Shown here piece after piece: positions 46,427 through 54,813 of a DNA stretch of 64,000 nt. Made by a program: the position numbers and the translations under genes. The notes beneath the pieces are model-generated. The model ran no database searches. It saw only the letters and a program-made list of their open reading frames with translations, and was not told the origin of the DNA. The stretch is taken from contig CAJEXI010000008.1 of assembly GCA_903994455.1 (NCBI GenBank), positions 48,625 through 112,624 of the forward strand. The letters are read 5' to 3'. The DNA comes from an uncultured Chlorobiaceae bacterium. GTDB lineage: Bacteria > Bacteroidota > Chlorobiia > Chlorobiales > Chlorobiaceae. How positions within the stretch are numbered: the stretch's first letter is position 1; each line of letters begins with the position of its first letter.

Positions 46427-47482
46427 TTATTCAATTGCTGTAACCAGATCTCTGATATTCGGTTGCTGGTTGTCGAGTTGTGACTGATTTACCATCACAC
46501 TCCGCCCGGCAACGACACGAGAACCAGATGTCATACGAACCATTGGTATACCCAGAGAGCTTGATACAACAGATGCTGTGTCTGCATCGACGATCTCATA
46601 TTGAAACATCCTGTTGAATGCGGATCGATTTGTGGGGCTCCCGGACACTGTCGGATGAATATGGAATATATTTGGGTTACTTTGCCAAACAGACCAAATT
46701 TCGTTTCCAATCTCGTGAACAACGGTACGGAATGCACTGGCTGATCTGACGTATTGAGTTAAACGGTTGCCGATATAGCAATAAATTTTCGGAATAGGGA
46801 GTCGAAACTGTTGGCAGTTCAAATAAAACTGGGATTGCATTCTTCCGGAAGCACGCGTAATCCCATATAACAAAGCAAGAACAGCCCGGACTGCGCGTTT
46901 TGAAGAACCATCAGCAGAAAATGGAATGATGAGTCTGTCTGAAGCTGACAGCGCAAGTTCAGTATAAATCGAAAAACTGGGGTTGCAGTCAATGAATACA
47001 GTTGTATCCACTTGATTCCATGAGCGCTGAATATCTTCAATGAGATCACTCATCCAGGTATGAACAATTCTCCATGCATCTGTAGGGCCAGGAGCTGTCG
47101 CACCAAGTACTCGTGATGCTTGTATTTCTAACTGCTCATCCCCTGTAATTAAAAACAGGTTTTCCGGAACCTCTGCATTACGATCTGAAACCTTCAAATG
47201 GTATGATGACCCGGTATGGGGATTAACATAAGGACTCAGGATGCGATCTTCAATGTATCCAGAAATTGTTCTCCGTGGAGCCTGACTGCTTAATTCATTG
47301 AGAACACGCTCACCCTCTTGCATCCCGCCAAGCAACATGCCAGAAGCATTTCCCTGAGGACAACAATCTATGACAAGAATTTTTTTATCGGGGTGATTTG
47401 CCGCATACTCACTGGCAATCTGAAAAGTCAGATAGCTCTTCCCAACGCCACCCTTGTTATTCCATATTGAATAAATAGCCAT
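46427..47482 (-). CDS. ParA-like P-loop ATPase
   Basis: The 351-residue protein has a deviant Walker A motif WNNKGGVGKSYLTFQIA near the start, Walker A' VIDCCPQGNASGML and Walker B TTVFIDCNPSFSIYTELAL, the layout of ParA/Soj ATPases. Outside a plasmid such proteins position cargo or act as partners in mobile-element or defence loci. No ParB gene lies beside it. The nearest neighbours are an AlbA_2 remnant and the DUF262/DUF3696 operon. A role with that operon is possible but unproven. Confidence 0.85.
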   Translation of the reverse strand: MAIYSIWNNKGGVGKSYLTFQIASEYAANHPDKKILVIDCCPQGNASGMLLGGMQEGERVLNELSSQAPRRTISGYIEDRILSPYVNPHTGSSYHLKVSDRNAEVPENLFLITGDEQLEIQASRVLGATAPGPTDAWRIVHTWMSDLIEDIQRSWNQVDTTVFIDCNPSFSIYTELALSASDRLIIPFSADGSSKRAVRAVLALLYGITRASGRMQSQFYLNCQQFRLPIPKIYCYIGNRLTQYVRSASAFRTVVHEIGNEIWSVWQSNPNIFHIHPTVSGSPTNRSAFNRMFQYEIVDADTASVVSSSLGIPMVRMTSGSRVVAGRSVMVNQSQLDNQQPNIRDLVTAIE

Positions 47483-47547
47483 CTGTTTCTCGAGTTGTTA
47501 ATCGTCAGTTGTTGTTTATATGAACACATGGTTTTGACAAAAAAACG

Positions 47548-47733
47548 TTATAGTGTTGCAGAGTCTATAGCCCCCGGATCCTTGATAATATCTTGCAGAT
47601 AATAAGAAAGTCTGCTTTTGTCAAGCATGGATAATGAGGTTCCCGCAACCGGCAGCACCTCATTATTCCGCTTAAATTCCACACCAGAGTTCTCACCATT
47701 CGCAACAATTTCGAAAAATTCAGCTTTCAGCAT
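47548..47733 (-). pseudogene. AlbA_2-type regulator remnant with internal deletion
   Basis: The 61-codon frame begins like an AlbA_2 (Schlafen-like) protein (AEFFEIVANGENSGVEFKRN). It then jumps to NEVLPVAGTSLSMLDKSRLS and YYLQDIIKDPG, which belong to a later part of the same family. The nucleotide-binding and core regions are deleted. It lies between the ParA-like gene and the 314-residue gene. Confidence 0.6.
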
Positions 47734-47760
47734 AAATCACCTCAAAGTCCATAGGTTTCA

Positions 47761-48705
47761 TCAAGTCGGGTATTTATGCGTTGGCAAATGATCACCGACA
47801 TAACCAATATGAACCGTATGCTGCTCAGTAATTGGATAAAAATGTATTCGTTTATTAGCGCTCATGAGCTTTGAATGGCAAGAAAACAGACGATCAACAC
47901 CATCAGAACAGGTAAACTGTCGAGTAGCACCAAACTGGTTTAAAGTGGGAACGGACTCCACAGACCAGGTTATTCCTTGTGGATCGAATGGTCCGCTTGA
48001 CCAATTGACCATTGTTTCATGTAACACCTTGATATGACGAACGATCTCCTGAAAATATTGCTCACTACCAGTAAGTACTGCTATCTGTTTTTTGGCTTTT
48101 TCACTGAAAGAGATCTTGGGAAACAACCTCTCAAATTGTTCCAATAGCCTGGAACCATTAGTTATCTCTTTAATAAAGCTCGAACGTAATATTTCGCTAT
48201 TCGCCAAAACATGTTCTAAAGTTGTCAAATTGATGACTTGAACTATCTCTTCCAACTCCTGTTTATCATCAATCTGATAGAATCTGAGGCTTATCCGGTC
48301 ATTTGCAAAACGACTGTCGCCATCAAGAGAAAGAGTGCAACTTCCCCATAAGTAAGCCAATCCCAGGCCGCAGGCATTGGAACCGTCAAAAGTAAACTCA
48401 TGCACCAACTCTTTTTGCGATTGATCAAGAAAATCCTCTACATAAGGCGATTTTGCTACAAATGTAAGAAGGCGTCGCTGAAAGTCTCTGTCAACCCAAT
48501 CATTTCGATCATATACCCAATCATTTATCGTGTATTGTGGTGCAATTTCAAGCTGTCCAAAATCTCGTGCAGTGCGCAGTTGTTGAGTGTAACCAATTTT
48601 ATTCATTTCGATTACCAATTTCAGCATTCTCTCTATGCCAGCATTGGCGCTTTGTTTTGATTGATAGCAACAACAAGCCGATAGCTCATTAAATATTTGA
48701 TCCAT
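47761..48705 (-). CDS. Unknown protein, third gene of the DUF262/ATPase operon
   Basis: The 314-residue protein is not recognised. It is soluble, mixed alpha/beta, with a two-cysteine-rich start (ELSACCCYQSKQS) and conserved-looking blocks (FTFDGSNACGLGLAYLWGSC, HIGYVGDHLPTHKYPT). It follows the DUF3696-type ATPase gene by 9 bases. As the only gene of the operon without a nucleotide-binding domain, it may be the effector or target-binding part. Confidence 0.5.
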   Translation of the reverse strand: MDQIFNELSACCCYQSKQSANAGIERMLKLVIEMNKIGYTQQLRTARDFGQLEIAPQYTINDWVYDRNDWVDRDFQRRLLTFVAKSPYVEDFLDQSQKELVHEFTFDGSNACGLGLAYLWGSCTLSLDGDSRFANDRISLRFYQIDDKQELEEIVQVINLTTLEHVLANSEILRSSFIKEITNGSRLLEQFERLFPKISFSEKAKKQIAVLTGSEQYFQEIVRHIKVLHETMVNWSSGPFDPQGITWSVESVPTLNQFGATRQFTCSDGVDRLFSCHSKLMSANKRIHFYPITEQHTVHIGYVGDHLPTHKYPT

Positions 48706-48714
48706 ATTATTTTC

Positions 48715-49815
48715 CTATAGCAATTCAGCCAACCCTTTTTCCCATTCATCAAAAAAACCTTCTGGCCAACAGTCGAGTCTGCCGTCAGCATTAATTTTTG
48801 GAGAAATGATTGATGTGGATTGAGCGCCGATGTTGCGTTGAAAAAAATGAAACGCGACATCACCTGGTTTAATATCTCTCCTTTTGGTAGCAATACGAAT
48901 GCCGTTCAGGAGATGATCACTATGAGTTTCGATGATTACCTGAACACCACTCGCCGCCACCATAGCAAGAAATTTGCCCATCGCCACCTGCCCTTTTGGA
49001 TGTAAATGCGCTTCCGGATTTTCAATGAACACCATGCTGTCAGGTTTTGCCAACAGAGAGGAGACAAAAACAGGTAAGGAATACGTTAAGCCAAACCCAA
49101 CATTGGTTGGCCTGTATTTGTTGGAGGGAACGCTGTCGCGCAAAAAGGAATACTGTAAATTAACCAGATCCATGCTTTGATGTTCATTCAGATGAATGCG
49201 AGGAGTTTGCCCGATTTCAGAAAGCCAGGCTTCCACTTGAGCCCTCAGTTCGTTCAGCGGCTCATCTGGATGCAAAAGAGATCTTGATGCAATGGGTTGG
49301 CGTTCATGAGCAGCCAAAAGAGAAGCACAATACTCTCCGCTATTGCCTATAGAGTTATAATTTTTTCCCTCTTTGAAACTGGATTGAAAAGCATTTCGAG
49401 GCCCAATCCGCTCAGCTTTGAGATAATAAAAATCATCTTTTAACAGGCTGCTATTGGCAGCTAAAAAAATATTTTCACGGCACTCTAACTCTTGCTTGCC
49501 TTTTTTATACTGAAATGACCAATGGAACTGCTCTCCATGTTCAGTCACGTCCAATGTTATGATCTCCTCTTTTTGAGCCCCTTCATAAAGAACATCATCG
49601 GCGTAACCCAATTCGATCAATGGCCCATTGAACAGTGCCGACGATGTTTGTGTTGGATACTTGAGCGACTGGCGCAAAAGTAAAAGCGACTGTAAAAAAG
49701 AGCTTTTTCCCATACCATTAACACCGGAAAGCACTGTCAATGGTTTTAGGGGAATAACAACATCTTCAAAACATTTGAAATTTTTGATCTTGATTTGTTC
49801 AATCATACCAAACAC
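48715..49815 (-). CDS. AAA ATPase with DUF3696-type C-terminus
   Basis: The 366-residue SMC-like ATPase has Walker A LSGVNGMGKSSFLQSLL near residue 30, Walker B SMVFIENPEAHLHPKGQ near 265, ETHSDHLLNGIRIA after it, and a C-terminal segment (INADGRLDCWPEGFFDEWEK) characteristic of DUF3696 proteins. It overlaps the DUF262 gene by 13 bases. Such ATPases occur with DUF262 proteins in putative defence operons. Confidence 0.88.
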   Translation of the reverse strand: MFGMIEQIKIKNFKCFEDVVIPLKPLTVLSGVNGMGKSSFLQSLLLLRQSLKYPTQTSSALFNGPLIELGYADDVLYEGAQKEEIITLDVTEHGEQFHWSFQYKKGKQELECRENIFLAANSSLLKDDFYYLKAERIGPRNAFQSSFKEGKNYNSIGNSGEYCASLLAAHERQPIASRSLLHPDEPLNELRAQVEAWLSEIGQTPRIHLNEHQSMDLVNLQYSFLRDSVPSNKYRPTNVGFGLTYSLPVFVSSLLAKPDSMVFIENPEAHLHPKGQVAMGKFLAMVAASGVQVIIETHSDHLLNGIRIATKRRDIKPGDVAFHFFQRNIGAQSTSIISPKINADGRLDCWPEGFFDEWEKGLAELL

Positions 49816-50936
49816 TCCTTTATAATGTTCTCAATTTGAGCAAAACGGTAACGAACCCGTTTGACCGAACCAGTCCCTTGAGAAATTGCCGCCTCAAATT
49901 CTTTGTCATCATTCATAAGCGATAAAAATTTTGTTTTGACAACCGCCCTATCCCTTATAAGCGAGGAGCATTCATTGGCATCAAGTTTACCAAGAGTTAC
50001 CGACCATGCTTCAAAAAGCGCCTTGTTGATTGGATAACGTGAGTCTATTTCCTTATATCGCTTACGAAAGGCATCGCCACAAAATATCTGTTGAGCAGTG
50101 TTCATTGCTTTATAAAAAAGATTCTCATACTCCTGCAACACTTTTGAATCAAGCTTGTTCGCTCTCTGCATCGCGCTATTAAGAAACAGGTCAAAATTAT
50201 TTTCCTTGTAGCTCGTTGGAGGCGAGAGACTAAACGCTAAAAAACGCAAAACACATTCTCGATCATCCATTCGCTTTGGAGAAACCCCCCTGTCCGTAGC
50301 ATCCTTAAAAGCATCAGAATTAGCCAATCTTTCCAGCCATTGAGTAACATCTCCCTGATTCAGGGCATGGCGAATCTCCTGAGCGCTTAATGGTTCGCCG
50401 CCCGTATTAATTCGCCTGAAAATATCGAATTTTACATCATCGGGCGTGCCTGGCTGAATCTGATACACAACAATATCGGTCTCTTCAATACGACGCTGAA
50501 AACTACGAGGTAATTCGCTAAACTTTTTCCCTTCGTAATCCGTCAAAAATTCCAATCCGCATAACGCCAACTCTTCAGAAATCACAAATCTGCGGATAGT
50601 TGTCAAGCGCTGCAATCCATCAACAATCAACCAGCGCCCATCATCAGTTGCATCCATATAGAATGCCGGTAAAGGGATTTTTATCAACATCGACTCAATA
50701 AGCAGACTCTGCGCTTTATCACTCCATATTCCGGCACGGCGCTGAAATCCTGGGACAAGATCAATCTCTTTATTCTTGATGCGTTTTATCAAGGAATCCA
50801 TTTGGGTATTTTTGGTTTCTACCCGAATTTTGCTGGTATCAAACGGCGTAGTAATGACTACCTCTTCATTGCTGACATCAACCCCATCCAGAGGGGCAAT
50901 ATCCATGTTGACCAAAACAGTATTATTGGCGATCAT
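49803..50936 (-). CDS. DUF262 domain protein
   Basis: The 377-residue protein carries the DUF262 signatures: EIDLVPGFQRRAGIWSDKAQ, LIVDGLQRLTTIRRFV (DGLQR, a variant of the usual DGQQR) and FRRINTGGEPLSAQEIRHAL, followed by a helical C-terminal half. It is coupled by an ATGA overlap to an upstream 58-codon gene and overlaps the ATPase gene by 13 bases. In the GmrS-like fold this would be a nucleotide-binding sensor or nuclease regulator. Confidence 0.87.
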   Translation of the reverse strand: MIANNTVLVNMDIAPLDGVDVSNEEVVITTPFDTSKIRVETKNTQMDSLIKRIKNKEIDLVPGFQRRAGIWSDKAQSLLIESMLIKIPLPAFYMDATDDGRWLIVDGLQRLTTIRRFVISEELALCGLEFLTDYEGKKFSELPRSFQRRIEETDIVVYQIQPGTPDDVKFDIFRRINTGGEPLSAQEIRHALNQGDVTQWLERLANSDAFKDATDRGVSPKRMDDRECVLRFLAFSLSPPTSYKENNFDLFLNSAMQRANKLDSKVLQEYENLFYKAMNTAQQIFCGDAFRKRYKEIDSRYPINKALFEAWSVTLGKLDANECSSLIRDRAVVKTKFLSLMNDDKEFEAAISQGTGSVKRVRYRFAQIENIIKECLV

Positions 50937-51109
50937 TGGTTGTTCTCCATCACGTTACGTTTTTCTTCCAGCATCGAATGGTGGTCGTTGAGGTCGGGGT
51001 TCCTGCCTCCTGCCAGCAGCTTGAGCGCTTTACCGCAAACGCAGACATCGCAGTGGGCTCCGCCATCTGCGACGTTACTCACCAGCTCCGCTTTTCCATC
51101 CCCCTTCAT
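50933..51109 (-). CDS. 58-residue protein with CxxCxC motif, leader gene of the DUF262 operon
   Basis: The ATG at 51109 opens a frame of exactly 58 codons whose TGA overlaps the DUF262 start (ATGA). The peptide has HCDVCVCGKALKLLAGG in the middle and ends SMLEEKRNVMENNQ. The cysteines could bind a metal. Tight coupling argues for a real gene and a role in the same system, but the short length and absence of a recognised family leave room for a truncated remnant. Confidence 0.5.
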   Translation of the reverse strand: MKGDGKAELVSNVADGGAHCDVCVCGKALKLLAGGRNPDLNDHHSMLEEKRNVMENNQ

Positions 51110-51172
51110 CCACTTCAGCTTTTTTGATTTCTTCCTTTATGCTTCCTTTCAGAATATTATACTTTCTTTATC

Positions 51173-51202
51173 TTGACTTTCTATACTGCCCTGAGATATA
51201 AT
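51173..51202 (+). promoter_or_regulatory. Sigma-70-type promoter
   Basis: TTGACT (51173-51178) and TATAAT (51197-51202) are spaced by 18 bases on the plus strand. The downstream transcript would read through the 52-codon gcvPB-like ORF into nagZ. Confidence 0.6.
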
Positions 51203-51309
51203 GGGAGATCAAAAACGGGATTATTAAAACATCCGTAAAGTTTCTGTCAAGAAAAGACCGGGTTAAAGAGTTTTTAAGTAATAATATAACGAGATTCGCA
51301 CCAAAGGTC

Positions 51310-51468
51310 ATGAGAGAAAAACATATTTTTGATCGTTCCCGCGAGGGTGGCAAGGGATACTGCCTCCCCGGAAACGATACCCCGGAACTCCCTCTTGAGA
51401 GCATCCATCCCTCAACATTCCTGCGCATGGCTCCTGCCGAAGTGCAGCTCAACATCTGCTGCTCATGA
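51310..51468 (+). pseudogene. N-terminal stub resembling glycine dehydrogenase subunit 2 (GcvPB)
   Basis: A 52-codon frame starts [20 protein letters not shown] and continues [19 protein letters not shown], closely like the first 45 residues of bacterial GcvPB. It then leaves the family and stops at a TGA that overlaps the nagZ ATG (ATGA). The rest of gcvPB is missing, so nagZ now sits behind the promoter and start of another gene and may be translated by coupling. Confidence 0.55.
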
Positions 51469-53201
51469 CGGGGGGACAAGCCCTGAGGCTGCTCTTCTCG
51501 CTCTCTCTCCTCCTGCTCTCTCTGCCCGGACTGGCTCATGCAAAGCCGGGCACAGAGAGGTGGTGCGCCCAGCAGATTTTCAGCCGCAAGGATTCGGGCA
51601 TTGAAGAGCAACTGCAGGGCATGAGCCTGCCGGAAAAGGTGGGGCAGATGTTGATCGCACAAATTGAACCGCACACCATCTCCCCCCAGTACAAGGAGTA
51701 CCAACTCCTGAGTCGTCAGGTGCAGGAGGGCAAGGTGGGAGGCATCATGCTGCTCAAGGGCGATGCACTCACCGCAGCTACCTATATCAACTATTTTCAG
51801 TCGATTGCGCCCCATCCTCTGCTGATAAGCTCGGATATGGAGCGGGGGGTGGCCATGCGCCTCAGCGGAGCAACGGAGTTTCCGCCGAATATGGCAGTGG
51901 CTGCCACGCAGGATCCGGAACTTGCCGAGGAGATGGCGGAGGCAATTGCCGAAGAGGCCACCATGCTCGGGATGCAGCAGAACTATGCCCCGACGGTTGA
52001 CCTGAACATCAATCCGCTCAACCCCGTTATCAACACCCGTTCATTCGGCGACAGCGTGCCGCAGACCATTGCCATGTCGAACGCCATCATCAAGGGGCTC
52101 CAGTCGAACGGTATCATCGCAACGGCAAAGCACTTCCCCGGCCACGGCGATGTGTCGGTTGACAGCCATTTTTTACTGCCTGTGCTCAAGGCAGACCGAA
52201 CGCAGCTTGATGCCTACGAGCTGCAACCCTTCAGGGCCGCTATTGAACGGGGGGTCATCAGCGTTATGGTGGGGCACCTCGCCGTACCTAAACTGACCGG
52301 AAGCATGGAGCCAGCCTCCCTTTCGAAACTCATTGTGACTGAACTGCTCCGTAAAGAGCTTGGTTTTCAGGGGTTGATTATTACCGATGCCCTCAACATG
52401 AAGGCGCTCTACAACGGCCAGAACGTTGCCGAGATTTCGGTCAAGGCGGTGCAAGCGGGCAATGACCTGCTGCTCTTCTCTCCCGATCCTGAGCTGACCC
52501 ACTGTGCTGTGGTCAAGGCGGTTGAAAAGGGGGAGATTGCGATGGAGCAGATTGACAACTCCGTGCGCAGAATCCTTCAGGCCAAAGCGTGGCTGGAGAT
52601 AGAGAAGCGAAAAACTGCCGATTTGAAGCAGGTCAAGAGAGAGGTGAGCCCTCCCACCCATCAGCATCTCTCGAGAAGAATTGCATCACGCGCCGTCACG
52701 CTGGTGAGCGACACCAACCACCTCCTGCCTCTCAAACCAACCGAGGGGATGGTGAATATTATCGTGCAGGACAGAATAAACAATGAGACGGCAAGGAGAT
52801 ATATAAAGCAGCTCGACAAATTTTATACGGTCAATCATATCAGAATCAACCCCGGCACGGACTCACTTACCTACGCCAACGCTGCCGAGCTGGCCTCAAA
52901 GGCAAAAGCGGTGATCGTCACCTCATACAGCCAGTCACTGAGCAGCTCCGGCGCCCTGAAACTTTCTGCCCAACAGCAGCAGTTCATTCACTCTCTCGTC
53001 GGGATTGTACCGAAAGAGAGCCCGCTGATACTCCTGTCGCTTGGTACTCCGTACATCATCAACTATTTTCCTGAAATAAGCAGCTACCTCTGCACCTACT
53101 CCCCCACTGAAGATTGTGAGGAGTTGGCGGTTGAGGTGTTGCGGGGAGCACTGAAACCACGGGGAGTTCTGCCAGTGTCGCTGCAGGGGCACTCCCGCTG
53201 A
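51465..53201 (+). CDS. nagZ: Glycoside hydrolase family 3, beta-N-acetylhexosaminidase
   Basis: The 578-residue protein has a signal peptide ([20 protein letters not shown]) and a GH3 catalytic barrel. [13 protein letters not shown], the NagZ signature [20 protein letters not shown] with the catalytic Asp/His pair, and [18 protein letters not shown] with the nucleophile aspartate are all present. A C-terminal alpha/beta domain follows (about 400-578). It removes N-acetylglucosamine from peptidoglycan or related glycans outside the cytoplasm. No clear Shine-Dalgarno precedes the ATG, consistent with coupling to the upstream stub. Confidence 0.92.
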   Translation: MTGGQALRLLFSLSLLLLSLPGLAHAKPGTERWCAQQIFSRKDSGIEEQLQGMSLPEKVGQMLIAQIEPHTISPQYKEYQLLSRQVQEGKVGGIMLLKGDALTAATYINYFQSIAPHPLLISSDMERGVAMRLSGATEFPPNMAVAATQDPELAEEMAEAIAEEATMLGMQQNYAPTVDLNINPLNPVINTRSFGDSVPQTIAMSNAIIKGLQSNGIIATAKHFPGHGDVSVDSHFLLPVLKADRTQLDAYELQPFRAAIERGVISVMVGHLAVPKLTGSMEPASLSKLIVTELLRKELGFQGLIITDALNMKALYNGQNVAEISVKAVQAGNDLLLFSPDPELTHCAVVKAVEKGEIAMEQIDNSVRRILQAKAWLEIEKRKTADLKQVKREVSPPTHQHLSRRIASRAVTLVSDTNHLLPLKPTEGMVNIIVQDRINNETARRYIKQLDKFYTVNHIRINPGTDSLTYANAAELASKAKAVIVTSYSQSLSSSGALKLSAQQQQFIHSLVGIVPKESPLILLSLGTPYIINYFPEISSYLCTYSPTEDCEELAVEVLRGALKPRGVLPVSLQGHSR

Positions 53202-53220
53202 ACAACATAGCACTATCACC

Positions 53221-54627
53221 ATGGGAAAAACCATTCGGGACGAATCGACCGCAAGCGCCTACTGGGCTGCAGTCAACACCTTCTGCTCACTGCAGGATGT
53301 TCACGTCATAGCCGATGCGCCGGTAGGCTGCTACAACCTGGTGGGAGTGGCGGTTATTGACTATACCGATGCCGTACCCTATCTGGAGAACTTTACCCCG
53401 ACCAGCCTCACTGAAAAGGAGATCGCCTCCTCAGGCAGCTCGGAGATTGTGAGGGAGACCATTGAAAAGCTTCAGGCACCGGGGCGGCAACTGATTCTGG
53501 TCTCCAGCGCCGAGAGCGAGATGATCGGCAGCGACCACGAGCGGATGCTGACGATGAAGTACCCCGATGTCCGCTTTTTCCCCTCAAACTCCCTTGGCGA
53601 AGATGAGTGGCAGGGACGCAACCGCGCTCTGGTGTGGCTCAATGAGACGTTTGGCGACAATAGCCCCGTCTCCGTAAAGCCCGGCACAGTCTCCATCATC
53701 GGCCCCACTTACGGCTGCTTCAACAGCCCCTCCGATCTGGCCGAGATCAAGCGGCTTATTGCCGGAGTTGGCGGAGAGCTGCTGCACGTCTACCCCTTTG
53801 AAAGCTCCCTGCACGACGTTGCCGACCTGAAAAACTCCGATGTGCTGGTGGTGCTGTACCACGAATTCGGCCACGCCCTGGCGGAAAAACTTGGCCGCCC
53901 GGCGCTGCAGGCCCCCTTCGGCATTGGCGAGACCAAAAACTTCATTCACGACCTTGGCCGCCTTCTGAAGCGGGAGCAGGAGGCAGAGGCTTTTTTGCTG
54001 AAGGAGAAACGCACCACTCTCAAGCCGCTCTGGGATCTCTGGCGCGGGCCACAGGCGGAGTGGTTCCCGACCATCCGGTTCGGCGCCACCGCTGCAAAAA
54101 CCTACGCCCTCGGCCTCGAAACCTTTCTGGCGGGAGAGATGGGGATGCAGTGCCTCTTCAGCCACGATACCGCCAAAGCCGACAACACCCTCATCCGCGA
54201 GGAGATTCAGCAGAAACAGCCGCAGTTCCTCTTCGGCAGAATTGTCGATAAAATCTATCTGGCCGAACTTGACTCGAAAAGCCGGTTCATTCCGGCAGGC
54301 TTCCCCGGCCCCATCGTGCGTCGTGCGCTCGGCACCCCCTTCATGGGCCACAGCGGAGCCATCTATCTCTTGCAGGAGATTGTCAACGCCCTCTACGACA
54401 TGCTTTTCAACTTCCTTCCACTCAACCGCCGCACCGCCGTGGAGGAGCCTGCGCAGAAGGTAGCCTGGAGCAGCGAAGCCAATGCCCTGTTGAACGAGAT
54501 GGTGAAAAAGGCCCCCTTCATCAGCCAGATCTCCTACGGGCGTGAGCTGAAACGGAAAGCGGAGCTGCTCACCCTGAAACAGGGGAAAGAGTGCGTCACG
54601 CCGGAGCTGCTGCAAATGGTCAACTGA
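53221..54627 (+). CDS. bchZ: Chlorophyllide a reductase subunit Z
   Basis: The 468-residue protein belongs to the nitrogenase-like oxidoreductase family. The N-terminus (STASAYWAAVNTFCSLQDVH, ADAPVGCYNLVGVAVIDY) supplies cluster-ligand cysteines of the BchY/BchZ catalytic component. SIIGPTYGCFNSPSDLAEIK and VLYHEFGHALAEKLGRPALQ are also family-typical. With BchX and BchY it reduces ring B of chlorophyllide a toward bacteriochlorophyll a. The gene begins 19 bases after nagZ. It is the key marker of a phototroph, and its form and neighbours suit green sulfur bacteria. Confidence 0.92.
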   Translation: MGKTIRDESTASAYWAAVNTFCSLQDVHVIADAPVGCYNLVGVAVIDYTDAVPYLENFTPTSLTEKEIASSGSSEIVRETIEKLQAPGRQLILVSSAESEMIGSDHERMLTMKYPDVRFFPSNSLGEDEWQGRNRALVWLNETFGDNSPVSVKPGTVSIIGPTYGCFNSPSDLAEIKRLIAGVGGELLHVYPFESSLHDVADLKNSDVLVVLYHEFGHALAEKLGRPALQAPFGIGETKNFIHDLGRLLKREQEAEAFLLKEKRTTLKPLWDLWRGPQAEWFPTIRFGATAAKTYALGLETFLAGEMGMQCLFSHDTAKADNTLIREEIQQKQPQFLFGRIVDKIYLAELDSKSRFIPAGFPGPIVRRALGTPFMGHSGAIYLLQEIVNALYDMLFNFLPLNRRTAVEEPAQKVAWSSEANALLNEMVKKAPFISQISYGRELKRKAELLTLKQGKECVTPELLQMVN

Positions 54628-54813
54628 TTTGGAAGAGTTTGATTTTTTGCGTATCGTCCAAGTCCACATTACGGATCCGGGGAAACCACTCCTGCGAAAG
54701 TAGAGAGTGAAACAGCCCCCCCGGCCCGACAGTACTAACGTAAAGAGGCTGCATTGACTATTATCATGGAAAGGGCTTGGGCTCTTGCCATGAAGCGAAA
54801 CGACAGAAAAAAA

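Noticed and set aside
53584..54669. 361-codon minus-strand ORF opposite bchZ
   Set aside because: It is a shadow of bchZ; the plus-strand frame encodes a recognisable protein along its whole length.
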